Of a stretch of DNA of 64,000 nt, positions 1 to 11,440 are shown in pieces. The notes under the pieces are model-generated. The model was given only the letters and a program-made list of their open reading frames with translations. It was not told where the DNA came from and searched no databases. Position numbers and translations under genes: made by a program. The stretch is from Pardosa pseudoannulata (taxonomy: Eukaryota > Arthropoda > Arachnida > Araneae > Lycosidae): NCBI GenBank assembly GCA_032207245.1, contig CM063509.1, positions 97,650,912-97,714,911 of the forward strand, written 5' to 3'. Numbering within the stretch: the first letter of the stretch is position 1; each line of letters starts with the position of its first letter.

Positions 1-1358
1 AAAAATGTGGTGGTGTGTAAAAATTATAAAGTCACAAAAATTATGAAGAGGATGAGAAGATAAAGCTAAACAGCTGGCAGTAACACAAATACAGTCAGCC
101 AACATTGAAGAGAACTGCACAAGTCTAATTAAAAATTTATTTCAGAGCTGCTAAAACGGACATCTTTACTAGTCAACGACAAACAATGGAAATACACGAA
201 AATTCCTCTGCTCGAACAGAGGTGCACCGAGGAGCGAAGACAGAAATAATTTCCCCACTTACTCAGCAAATTTAAATGTAAGGTCAGGAAAAACGTAGAG
301 GAATTTGCCGGCGATAGCTGGGAAACGTGTTGAATAGACAGAAAATTTACATCTATAGGATACAAGGCTTTGGGAAATGTATCGAAAGAATTTTAAGTTG
401 AGGACGCTTCTTTGATTAAGACATTTAGAGGCTGAGAAAAAGATTTTAAGGAATTAGAATGGGAGAGAGGAGGTTTTTAAGGAAATATAAAAGTTAAATA
501 ATTTTGATATATTACATGTCACATGTCTATATATATAAATACATACAAGGCAATCAAATTAACATGCAGAGAGAGGGAAAAAGAAAAGGGAGAGTGAAAG
601 TGAAGGGAGAGGAGGAAATGAGGAGAGGGAGGGGAAGTGAGAAAGAAAAAGTCAACGAGAATTTGGATGGGTGGAGTGAAAGAAGGAGAAAGTGGAGAGA
701 TATGAAAAAAAGATGGAGGAGAGGAAGTGCAGAGAACTGTTAGAGAAAAAGAAAGAAAGGATAAGAGGGATATAAGTTAGAGAGTTAGGAATGAAAATTT
801 GGATGGAGGAGGAAGAATGAGATAGAGAGAAAGTGGGAAGAGATAGAAAAAAAGATGGAGGAGGGGAAGAGAGAGATAAGTGAGAGAAGTTAGAGAATAA
901 TAATTTGGATGAAGGAGGAAGTATGAGAGAGAAAAAGTAAGAAGAGATAGAAAAAAAAAGATGGAGGAGGGGAAGAGGGAGATAAGTGAGAGACAGACAA
1001 AGTGGGAAGAGATAGAAAAAAATTTGGAGGAGGGGAAGAGGGGGATAATTGAGAGTGTTAGAGAATGAGAATTTGGATGGAGGAGTGAGAGAGATACAAA
1101 GTGGGAAGATATAGAAAAAAATATGGAAGATGGGAAGAAGGAGGAAAAGGAGGAGGAGAGGCAGATGGAGCGAGGGAGAAAGTGAAATAAGACGGAATGA
1201 CAGTGCGAAAGAGAAAACATGGAGGAGAGAGGGAGGAAGATGGAGGACGGGGAGTAAGTGATGTAGAAGATAGAAGACGGGGAGTGTGAATAAGAATTTT
1301 TAATCCCTTCCCCTTGTAAAACTTCTCTAGCGGGTTCCAATGTGTGTGTATGTATACA

Positions 1359-1392
<34 letters not shown>

Positions 1393-2100
1393 CATACATA
1401 TATATACATATGTGTATATATATATATATTTGTGTGTGTGTGTGTAATATGTCAAAATTATTACCTCTAAAATTTATATCTAAAATTCTCCTTCTCATTA
1501 TTTAATACCTAACTTCCAAATCATAAAAGGGCAGTTAAAGTAGTGTTCTCCGGCTTATTACCCATTTATCAAAACTAACAGTGGAATGAATACTAATTTC
1601 CTGTCCACTGGCCACATTGTTCAGCTATGCCAGGAAAATAATTTCACTACTGCAATAACTAAATTGCTGAACTGTGTGTTTTCAAGCTAGATTAAATGCT
1701 CAAGGTTAACTCTTGTATCCCAAAATTGCTGAATAAACTTAAGTCTCATGGCAAACGACATTGCCGATAAAATTTAATCTTAGGGCATGAAATGAAGAGC
1801 CGTTTCACTGCAATGACGATGATTGTATGGAGGCTATTTAATCTTTAATAAATATGAAATTCCATTTTCTGGACATTTGTGGAAGTTGTATTTTTCTTGC
1901 AGCATTCGACTCAAAGCTGTTGCCCTGTACATATGATAAGTAGACAGTTGTGTTTTTATTCTCAATAAACTTAAGGTTACACAATGCTGAACCCGTGCTT
2001 CTGACGGCTTGACGATTGCAGTTCTTTTTACCCTGTAAGCTCGGGCAAATTTAATAATAAGGGTGATTCCCCGTGTAACTGGTAAAAATATTTTCACTGA
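1..2100. repeat. Composite interspersed repeat with purine-rich core
   Basis: Three parts: 1-510, a GA-rich core to about 1290, and a unit beyond a (CA/TG)n-(TA)n tract. About 325-505 matches about 46741-46880 (both contain CTTTGATTAAGA and a run into AATAATTT-like ends). About 1436-1780 matches about 21984-22320, and a reverse copy lies near 40500-40760. Recurrence at four places marks a mobile or formerly mobile family, but no coding region or diagnostic terminus was recognised. The open frames here are by-products of the purine-rich sequence. Confidence 0.6.
560..1290. repeat. Purine-rich minisatellite, units of about 100-110 bp
   Basis: Nearly every base on the plus strand is A or G. Units share AATTTGGATGGAGGAG, GAGAGATA, AAGTGGGAAGAGATAGAAAA and GATGGAGGAGGGGAAGAG. 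Roughly five to six imperfect copies occur. Such homopurine tracts can form triplex DNA; that is inference. Confidence 0.75.
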
Positions 2101-2135
2101 TTACATTTTTATGCATATGTCTGTGTACATACTGG

Positions 2136-3137
2136 CAGGGCCGTAACTAGGTCCTTTGGTGCCCGTGAAAAAAAAACTGGTCTGCGCCTCTACCACTAAC
2201 TATAGGGAGAAAATATATTTTGGTAAAGATTGGTATATAAAGTATACATAGATTTTTTTTCTCTATCATATACTCAGACAAAACCCACAAAATATTTTGA
2301 TAACACTTAAAATGTTCCTAGTATATAAATTTTTAATTATTTCTTCCATTTTTATCTTATTCAGGCCCGTAACTAGGTCCGTTAGCACCCTTGACAAATA
2401 ACTGTTCTGTTCCCCTACCACCAAATAGAGTGAGAAAATATATAAACTTGCTTTTTTGTCTATATTATGTATTCAGAATGAACTCATAATCTTTTTAATT
2501 CTTAAAATGTTCCTAGTATATAAAATTTTAATTTTTTCTTCCATTTTTACCTTATTCAGGCCCGTAACTAGGTCCTTTAGCGCCCGTGGCAAATAACTGG
2601 CCTGTTCCCCTGCCACCAGATATAGGGAGAAAATGTGTAAACTTGCTTTTTTTTATATTATATATTCAGAATGAACTCATAATCTTTTTAATTCTTAAAA
2701 TGTTCCTAGTATATAAATTTTTAATTTTTTCTTCCATTTTTACCTTATTCAGGCCCGTAACTAGGTCCTTTAGCGCCCGTGGCAAACAACTGGCCTGTTC
2801 CCCTGCCACCAAATATAGTGAGAAAATATATAAACTTGCTTTTTTTTTCTATATTATGTATTCAGAATGAACTCATAATCTTTTTAATTCTTAAAATGTT
2901 CCTAGTATATAAAATTTTAATTTTTTCTTCCATTTTTACCTTATTCAGGCCCGTAACTAGGTCTTTTAGCGCCCATGGCAAATAACTGGCCTGTTCCCCT
3001 GCCACCAGATATAGTGAGAAAATATATAAACTTGCTTTTTTTTCTATATCATATATTCAGAATGAACTGACAATCTTTTTAATTCTTAAAATGTTCCTAG
3101 TATATTAATTTTTAATTTTTTCTTGCATTTTTAACTT
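2136..3137 (+). repeat. Five tandem copies of a hAT-like element's left end
   Basis: Units start at about 2136, 2362, 2557, 2750 and 2946 (first period 226, then about 195 bp). Each opens CAGGCCCGTAACTAGGTC, or CAGGGCCGTAACTAGG in the first. Each then runs through CCTGTTCCCCTGCCACCA, AACTTGCTTTTTT and TTCTTCCATTTTTACCTTATT. The terminal motif is the inverse of the right end at 3780-3796. Weak open frames here are not genes. Confidence 0.75.
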
Positions 3138-4785
3138 ATTAATATTTAAAAATATTTTTGAACACTTTAGGAATTTTGCTGATTAACGGAATAGTTTATT
3201 TGAAAGGATTATATTTTTATTTGGACATTGAATTTTCATAAAAGATTGGGGAATACCTAAATTTAAATTTAGTTTTAATAACCGGAATAAATTAAAAATT
3301 TAATACGAGTATTCGGATTTATATTAAGGCTTATTAGCAGTTTTTTGGTAAATATTTTGTAAGAATCGATAACAAGTTTAGTCTCTAAAAGCATTTGCGC
3401 CGAATGCTGGCCGATTGGTTAGGGCGCTGAACGTCGGTACCGGAGTTCGTGAGTTCGAATCCCACTAAGGAAGGGATGTTCGTAGCCGTTCGGAATCGGT
3501 TTTAGGTAGTAGGTTCCGGTCTCATTAGCCCTCGTGTTTCAAAACAGCAGACCGTAGCGCTCCAAACCAAACATTAAGAGCATTTTAAAAAATAAAAAAA
3601 TTCATTAAAAATTTTTAAAATACATTGATTTTATAATAAAAAAATTACTTTTCAACTTAAGAAATAAGTATATTTTTTCTATCGGAGAGAATCATCCCCT
3701 TTCGGACCCCCTTTTCCTCACTATGCTGCGGCCCTATCACTGATGCACCCGTGGCAAATGCCACCTTTGCCACGTCCTAGTTACGGCCCTGATCTTATTA
3801 ATACTGTAAAATATTTTTAACACTTTGTGGGTATTATTTTTTTATTAAACTGAACAGTTTATTTAAGGGGAATATTTTTTTTTTGAAAGTTGAATTTTTA
3901 TAAGAAATTGAACACCTAAAATTAAATTTTTAAATATAATTCTAAATTTAAATTTAGTTTTAATAACTTTAATAAATTCAAAATTTTAAAAAATACCCGG
4001 ATTTATATTAAGGCATATTAGGCATGTTTGGTAAACATTATCTAAGAATCTATAAGAGGCTTAATCTCTAAGAGCATTTTAAAAAATAAGAAAATTCATA
4101 AAAAAAATTTTTTAATATATTGAATTTCCTAAAAAAAATTACTTTTCAAGTTAAAAATTAAGAATATTATTTCTATCGGATGGAATCATCCTCTTTCAGA
4201 CCCCATTTTTCTCACTATGCGGCGCCCCTGTCTCTGATGCACAAGTGGCAAATGCCACCTTTGCAAAGCCCTAATTACGTACCTGATCTTATAAATACTG
4301 TAAAATATTTGTTAATACTTTGTGGATATTATTTTGCTGATAAATTGAACAGTTTATGTAAGGAGGATATTTTGGTCTTTTGGAGGTTATTTATTGAACT
4401 TTGAATTTTCATAAAAAATTGAATACCTATAATTAAATTTTTAAATATGATTCTAAATTTATATTTAGTTTTAATAACTTTAATAAAATCAAAATTTTAA
4501 AAAATACCCGGATTTATATTAAGGCATATTAGGCATGTTAGGTAAACATTATCTAAGAATGCATAAGAGGTTTAATCTCTAGGAGCATTTAAAAAAAAAT
4601 AAGAAAATTCATAAAAAATAATTTTTAAACACATTGGATTTTATAATAAAAAAATTTTTTTTCAACTTTTCCTAATTTTTACTCGAGGCAAATCGTCCTT
4701 TTTCTGACTCCATTTTCACATCACGGTGCGGTTCCCCTATGACTGATACGCCGGTGGCAAATGCCACCTTTGTCACGCGCTGATT
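3138..4785 (+). repeat. Three tandem copies of the same element's right end
   Basis: Units of about 490 bp run about 3138-3796 (enlarged by a SINE), 3797-4285 and 4286-4772. Each starts CTTATTAATACTGTAAAATA, passes through TTTATATTAAGGC and TTTAATCTCTAAGAGCATTT, and ends GGCAAATGCCACCTTTG plus a version of CCTAGTTACGGCCCTG. Decay increases from the first to the third right end. Confidence 0.75.
3397..3572 (+). repeat. SINE-A copy 1 (tRNA-derived)
   Basis: It has a tRNA-like head with box A (TGGCCGATTGGTTAGG) and box B (GAGTTCGAATCCCAC), then a body through GGTCTCATTAGCCCTCGTGT to CTCCAAACCAAAC. It splits a right-end unit. Flanks read AAAAGCATTT before and TAAGAGCATTT after, a target duplication. 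The uninterrupted sister unit near 4060 shows the empty site. Confidence 0.88.
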
Positions 4786-5586
4786 CTAATTACAAGGAAC
4801 CGCTTTGTGTTGTCCCAAAGAGTATTATTGTCCGCCTATATGGTCCTCTCATAATAAAATGGCCAACAAATATCTACAGCTTTGTAAAGGCAAATGCTAT
4901 AAAAGAAGTACCCTCGCATTGAAATTAATAATAAAATAATAAAGGTTTTTGTCCTGATTTCAATTGAAATGGCTTCCAATAAAGTTGCGGCGACGTAACT
5001 CAAAATATTACCTCGTGCAAAAACAAATGCAGCTATTTCATTTCTGACTTTTCCTTTTTTCCTGATGGCATCTCGAAACATTATTCTATTCATTCTGCCA
5101 TTTTTGTATTGTAAGCTGTCAACTTCTATTCTCTCCAGACGTTGAGATGTAAAGCAAATTCCTACGAATTTTACATTAAATATTTAGGCTTTCGATTGAA
5201 TATTTGATGTTTTTTTCATTTATTTCATCCTCCTCAAAGTTAAATCATGTACGAGGTTTCAAAAATCACAAAAAGGTCGATCCAAAATTATACTGTACGA
5301 CTTCTTTTTCCAAAATGTGACAAGTACCAGTAAAATAGTCAATTCAAATTATATTATTTATAAAAATAGACCTATTTTTTTTTCTACTGGAACCCATGAC
5401 AAGAATTTGCACAAATTGGAGAGGTCGCAAATGAAACTACTTTGCGCCCTGCTCTATAGCAAAATTTCTTAACAAGTTGACCGCCATGGGGATCACCATT
5501 GACCGGAACTTGACTTGGCTATAGCGCCCAGGGGGTCACCGGTATCAGGAGAATCAGCAAACAATAAAAGTACATAGTTATAGTAA

Positions 5587-6398
5587 ACTAGCATATAGCC
5601 CGTCACATGACGGGATCAGTAAAATTTTAAATTTTCCAAAATTGTAAAGTACTTCATAAGGCAGGTAAAAAAAATTGTTTTTTGGCTGAGAAGAATCTTT
5701 GAATAAAAAATAATCGATGATCCAATTTAAAATGATCACACATGTACCTAATCTATTATTGAACCCAAATAGAAAAGAAAATTATAAGGCGATTTCACGC
5801 AGTAGGGTAAATTCTCAAATTATGACAATTATGGCTTTTGTTTCAAACGGAAGGGCAGCTTATTTTTTGTCTATTTTCTGTTAAACACGTGAAAATGAAT
5901 GGGAAGGGCATTATAGTAGGTCGTGACATTGCGACAAATTGCCTTATTTACGTCATATCTAAGTTCAATGATAAAACGTATGAAAATAAGGCATAATTTA
6001 AATAATTTAAAATAAGAAATGATCAAATGAGATGGTTAAAGGAATGACGTCATAATGCTAGAAAAATGTTATTTTTACCTATTTATTATGGGATAAATTG
6101 ATGAATTTAATCGCCTGCTCTTAACCGGGGAAAATAGGAGTTGAAATAATGGCATTAAAAGCTCGAAAAGAGGGGAAGGGGTGGATTTCGAACGTTTTAA
6201 AGATGACAGTATTTTTCGCTGTGATAGGAAGCCTATTTATACCAATTTATTTTAGAATCGGATCGATAGTTTAGGAGAAGATAAACATTACTCTCTTCGA
6301 ATTTTGCTAACTATGGATGCCTCTATCCATTCCAGGTCCAACCGCTTCATTAAATCGAGGACAGACGTACAGATAACTTAGGCTATTATTATATAGGG
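5587..6398 (-). mobile_element. Helentron-like non-autonomous element, copy 1
   Basis: On the minus strand it starts near CTATATAATAATAGCCTAA and ends with a 7-bp-stem hairpin (CCCGTCATGTGACGGG, complement at 5599-5614) followed by CTATATGCTAGT. That start/hairpin/CTAGT layout is typical of non-autonomous Helentrons (Helitron2-type, HINE). No Rep/helicase frame is present. Two more copies in the window support mobility. Confidence 0.62.
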
Positions 6399-6706
6399 GA
6401 TATGGAAACTGATAAATTTTTCAATAATACCATTGTTATTATAATGGTTTAAAGAAATTAATGCAATATACAACATGCAAAAATAATTTTATTAGTAAAA
6501 ATATGCATTTTATCTGTACCTATTGTGATGAGTCATATTAAAATAGTCAAGGCAAAGAATGGATAAATCAACGCAATCGGAACGATATGTCACCACTTTT
6601 TTAGTCAATTTCTTTTTACCTAGTTCTTCCTAGCTGCTTTGAATGCTAAAGTCTTTATTTAATGGCCTCTCTCACTTAAATTGTTTTCATCTTAATATAT
6701 ACAGTA

Positions 6707-6820
6707 GGTTTGGTTTGGAGTGCTACGGTCTCCTTTTTGCAACACGAGGGCTAATGAGACCGGGACCTACAGCTTATAGCCGATTCCGAACTGCTGCGAA
6801 CATCCATGCCATAGTGGGAT
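6707..6820 (-). repeat. SINE-A copy 2, 5'-truncated
   Basis: The minus strand carries only the tail half (from ATCCCACTATGGCATGG to CTCCAAACCAAACC), so the tRNA-like head is missing. A perfect 13-bp target duplication AATATATACAGTA flanks it at 6694-6706 and 6821-6833. This is direct evidence for LINE-type retrotransposition with 5' truncation. Confidence 0.9.
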
Positions 6821-6997
6821 AATATATACAGTAATTCATGATGCACACCTTGATGAGTAATTTCTCACCTTCATCATTGGGGATTCGGCTAAAGCCCAGG
6901 TGCCTCATACAACCTATTACTCCAGGAATGCTAAAGAATTAAAGTAATCACTTAGCAATCGAAGCAAGATTGTTTGGGAAAAAAGGACAATCATAAC

Positions 6998-7487
6998 CAG
7001 GGCTCGACTTACAGAAGGGGGGGCAGGGTAAACCCATTCATCCCCCCCTCATTCTGCTGTACACAGGTGGTGTCTATGGGGTGATTCTTATATGTAGTGA
7101 TGCTTAAACTATGGCCCGCAGAGCTTTTCAAATTGATTGAAATAAAAGGAAAAATTATGAAATAAGTAAAATTATAAAAAAAGGTTACAAAAAAAATTCT
7201 GGAAGGTAAAGAGTATGTTAGAATTTTGTAAGTCCTTAAATTCTGATTAAATTTAACTGCCTGAAATAGAACGTAGCTGCGTGTTTTACATTTTTTGCCA
7301 GCACTTACATTAGTGAACAAGCTCTAAATATTAGTCGAAATCTAAGTGAAGAAATTGTCGATAATTTAAAATGAAATTTAGACATACGCATATTATCTTT
7401 AACTTAAAATGGTAGTTAATTTGGGGGCCCCTTTTTGACTGGAAGTCCGGGCGTTTCCCCGTTTGCCCTAACGGAAATAAGGCCCTG
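6998..7487. mobile_element. hAT MITE (490 bp)
   Basis: Ends CAGGGCTCGACTTACAG and GGAAATAAGGCCCTG (imperfect inverted repeats). The 8-bp target duplications are ATCATAAC (6990-6997) and ATCGTAAC (7488-7495), differing by one base. There is no transposase. Confidence 0.8.
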
Positions 7488-7839
7488 ATCGTAACAATTG
7501 CCTACCGCGCCGTGGGAGTCATCACGAAAACTGCTTCAAGCATAATTTTATAACTCATTTTATCTGCTGCAAATAATATTTCAGCATATGCATCGCATAA
7601 TGAAAAGTTCACGTCGGCGCAATGGGCAAACCATCTAAAATGCGTCTGGCAGTCAATGCGTTAAACTGTGCTAGTGCTCCGTGAGACAATTTCCAGTGCA
7701 CCGTGAAAAGATAGGGCTTTTTAACATTAAACCTGTTTCTATTGAACATACTTTAAATCTAAAAGTCAGTAATATTTTTCACTAATATAATGGAAACATA
7801 AAAACATAATTTTATGACTTTTTTTACCTTTTTTTCTCG

Positions 7840-10165
7840 TCTGCAGAAACAATTAAAAATTCTACAATTTCACAAAATTATTGCAAAATATATCTTTACA
7901 TATAAAGCAGGTTTTTTTTGTTCTATTCTAAAATCAGTTCAATTTCAACCAATTCTCAGTCGACAAACGATAAACTACAATGTTCTTTATAGTTAAAGCA
8001 ATTTTTACCATGTGCTTATTTCCTATCTGGAATGAGAAATTATTGCAGAAAAAATAAACGGGGAAATCTACTGTCTTTCAGGTTTAAAGTAAAATCTGAA
8101 ACTGTAATGTTCAATACAAGTAAAGTTAATTTTTACCATGTGTGTGTTTCCTATCTGTAATGGAAAATTATTGCAGAAAAATATTAAACGGGGAAATCTA
8201 CTGTACTACAAGTTTAAATGACAATCAACAAACTATAATGTTCATTACAGTTAAAGTTTTTTTTTACCATGTGTGTAATGGGAAATTATTACAGAAAAAA
8301 ATTAAACGTGGAAATCTACTGTCCTGTAAGTTTAAATGACTATCGACAAACCATGATTTTCATTACAGTTAAATTTATTTTTTACCATGTGTGTAATGGG
8401 AAATTATATAGGAAAAAATTAAACGTGGAAATCTACTGTCCTGTAAGTTTAAATGACTATCGACAAACCATGATGTTCATTACAGTTAAAGTTATTTTTT
8501 ACCATGTGTGTAAAGGGAAATTATTGCAGAAAAAAATTAAAGAGGGAAATTTACTGTCCTACAAGTTTAAATCACTATTGACAAACCATAATGTTCATTA
8601 CAGTTAAATTTATTTTTTACCACGTGTTTTTCCTATCTGTTATGGGAAAATATTGCAGGGAAAAAAATTAAACTGGGAAATCTACTATACTGCATGTTAA
8701 AATGAAAATCGACAAACCTATAATGTTCATTACAGTTAAAGTTATTTTTTACCCATGTGTGAGTTTCCTACCTGTAATGGAAAATTACTGCAGAAAAAAA
8801 ATTATTACAAGTTTAAATGACAATCGACAAACTATAATAATCATTACAATTAAAGTTACTTTTTATCATGAGTGTGTTTGCTATCTGTAAAGGGAAATTA
8901 TTGCAGAAAAAAATTAAAGAGGGAAATTTACTGTCCTACAAGTTTAAATCACTATTGACAAACCATAATGTTCATTACAGTTAAATTTATTTTTTTTTCA
9001 CGTGTGTGTTTCCTATCTGTAATGGGAAATTATTGCTGGATAAAACTGAACTGAGAAATCAATTATCCTATGAACTTAAATAACAACCGATAAAGTATAA
9101 TGTTCATTACAGTTAAATTTATTTTTTTTTCACGTGTGTGTTTCCTATCTGTAATGGGAAATTATTTCAAGAAAAAAAATGAAACGGGAAAATCTACTAT
9201 ACTACAAGTTTAAATGACATTCGACAAACTATAATGTTCATTAGAGTTAAAGTTACTTTTTATTATGTGTGTGTTTCCTATCTGTAATGGGAAATTATTC
9301 AGGGTATCTGCCAAAATAAAATTTTTCAAATCCATGACTTTTCATGACTTTCCCTGATTTAGCAGATCATTTTCCATGACTTTAAAAAGCTTTCGTTAAA
9401 GTATATATGAATAAAACTTCTGACGTACATACAAATAAAATATATGCTTTTAGAGAAATTACAGGAATTTTATCATAAAAAAACTATAAACTTACTTTAT
9501 AAGTATTAATAAACTCACATACATAAAAATAAATTGTTGTATCTACATACCTAAGTTTAATCATATAGCAATTTTTCAATCAAAATGTTTCCAATTTGAA
9601 TTCAGGGTACTTTGGTATTATCCAGGTGACCATGAATAATAGCCAAATATAACTCTATAATGTTTATATACAATATCCCTAGAGATAAACTTATATTTTG
9701 TGCAAAAATCTTAACTAATTTTTATTAAAAAATAATTATTATTATATTAATAAAATTTTAATCTACAATTTAAGAAAAAACCAGAATAATATACATTTAC
9801 CCATTCATTAAGCTTTCCTTCTTTGAGTTTCCTTGGTGAACAAATTTTACTTGGCAATATGGTCAATAAGATAATACATAAATACCAAACTTAGTAACTT
9901 CAGCCGAATGACAAGTAAAAATAGAATTAAACAATTCAATGCATTTTTATTTAATCGGTAGTTTAGCGGATTCATGACTTTCCATGACTTTTACTCATTT
10001 TACTTGAAAAATCAAGACTTTCCATGACAAAATGGATCCATTGTCTAAATCCATGATTTTCCATGACTTTTCCTGACTTTCCAGGTGCGCGGAAACCTTG
10101 ATTATTGCAGAAAAAAATCGAACTGGAAATGTAATGTCCTGCAAGCTTAGAAGATGAAACAATTT
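7840..10165 (+). repeat. Tandem array, about 11 units of 118-140 bp
   Basis: Units carry GGGAAATTATTGCAGAAAAA, ATTAAACGGGGAAATCTACT, GTTTAAATGAC and TTCATTACAGTTAAAGTTA. Some also have TGTTTCCTATCTGTAA; units without that block are about 118 bp. Continuity is broken at 9300-10100 by a hAT. No gene is supported; several short open frames reflect the repeat. Confidence 0.8.
9300..10100. mobile_element. hAT-like MITE inside the tandem array (801 bp)
   Basis: Ends CAGGGTATCTGCC and GCGCGGAAACCTTG (inverse CAAGGTTTCCGCGC). Inside both ends are runs of TCCATGACTTTTCATGAC-type simple repeats. The array reads GAAATTATT before and ATTATTGCAG after, so ATTATT is duplicated and the empty array sequence AAATTATTGCAG is restored by removing the element. 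Only 6 bp of duplication is visible, short of the usual 8 for hAT. Confidence 0.7.
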
Positions 10166-10361
10166 TGTATCGTCAAAGCTATTTTGTTGTTATATTTATT
10201 AAATACAGTATGGAGTTGAGAGCTAAAGTTCAGCACTCGGCGCTTAATTTACAATTTCAGAGGTGCTCCGTAACTGAAAAAGTTTGAGAGCCTCTACTCT
10301 ATAAATTTATGGTTGTCAAACCCTTTGATTTTCTAAAAGGTTTTCTCGAAATAAAATCTTC

Positions 10362-11335
10362 TTATTTTTCTTCAATGGCGCGCCAGCCCAGGGTGGGCCG
10401 TGGCCTTCCGCAGAATCGAGTTCCAGGCGTCTCTTTTCTTGGATAAACTCTTCCAGTTTTTGATTTTTAGGATTTTTTAGTCTATTTCAAGGCAGTCAAT
10501 CCACTGACTTCTTGGTCTTCCCCTTTTACGAGCTCACAATGGTTTGGCCTCGAAGATCCTCTTGGTGGTCCGGTCGTCATTCATTCTTATCACGTACCCT
10601 GCCCATTTCAAACGTTGAATAGAAATGAGTTTTATTATGTCTGGCTCCTTAAAAATATTATAGATTTCGGAATTTGTTCTTCTCCTCCAGGTGTCGTTGA
10701 ATTTCGAACCTTCTAAAATGCTGTGGAATACTTTTGTTTCGAAAACAGCCAGAGTCTCTTCCTTTCTTTCAGTTAATTCCCATGTTTCAGCAGCGTATGA
10801 GATGATAGGTTGAATTAGTGTCTTATAAAGCAATAACTTTGTTCTTCTGTTTATCAGATTAGATTTGAGATATTTGTGGAAATAAAAAAAAACTGGTAGC
10901 GGCAGAAACTCTGTTGCGAACTTCCGGCTCACTATCATTGTTAACACTTAGTTCGGAACCTAAATAGGTAAAGCTGTTAACAGTTTCGAATCTATAGTCA
11001 TTTATTTCAAAATAGGGTTCACTATAGCTAGTATTTGTCATGTATTTGGTCTTTTTCTGGTTGATTAAAAGATGCATCTTCTTTGCTTCATTTTCTAAAG
11101 AAAGGAAGGCTTGATTGAGAGTCTCTTTGGTCCGTGCTACAATAACGATGTCATATGCAAATGCAAAAATTTGCACAGATTTATGAAAGATATTTCCTCT
11201 AATGTCTATGTTAGATTCTTTTATGATTTTGTGAAGAGCAAGATTAAACAATGAGCATGCAAGTGCATCTCCTTGTCTCAAACCATTAAAAAAAAAACAG
11301 GTTTTTATAAATTCATGTACATTTAAATTATTCAA
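10362..11335 (-). pseudogene. LINE reverse-transcriptase C-terminal relic, three frames
   Basis: The minus strand reads, across frameshifts, the RT palm and thumb and the C-terminal region of a non-LTR retrotransposon. From 11335 down it has GLRQGDALACSLFNLALHK, the mutated catalytic box FAFAYD and NQKKTKYM. From 10947 down it has LLLYKTLIQPIISYAAETW and IQRLKWAGYVIRMNDDRTTK. From about 10530 down, in a third frame, it has RKRGRPRSQWIDCLE. The style resembles RTE-like or similar clades. The Y/FADD box reads FAYD, so one catalytic Asp is lost. The 5' end is missing. Confidence 0.8.
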
Positions 11336-11440
11336 AATATTTTTAAAGTAATGTTTATAATGACCGAAGACTGTCCAGAAAAAAATTCGCTACCCAAATC
11401 TCTTTACTAATATTTTTTTAAATTTTCTTTTCTTAACCTA

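Noticed and set aside
777..1498. Two long minus-strand open frames (210 and 146 codons), rich in Ser, Phe and Leu.
   Set aside because: They are the pyrimidine strand of the GA minisatellite plus a (CA)n tract; the composition alone explains the lack of stops.
3397..3572. tRNA gene candidate from box A and box B; likewise at 28418, 38755, 49404.
   Set aside because: There is no foldable acceptor stem, and each is followed by the same SINE body with target duplications.
7840..9299. Regular repeats that might suggest a CRISPR array.
   Set aside because: Units are 118-140 bp, repeat and spacer cannot be separated, no cas genes, and the DNA is clearly animal.
7665..10295. The whole tandem array as the interior of one large hAT with ends near GTGCTCCGTGAGAC and GTTTGAGAGCCTCTAC.
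   Set aside because: The right end looks hAT-like but the left end does not match it, and no target duplication was seen.
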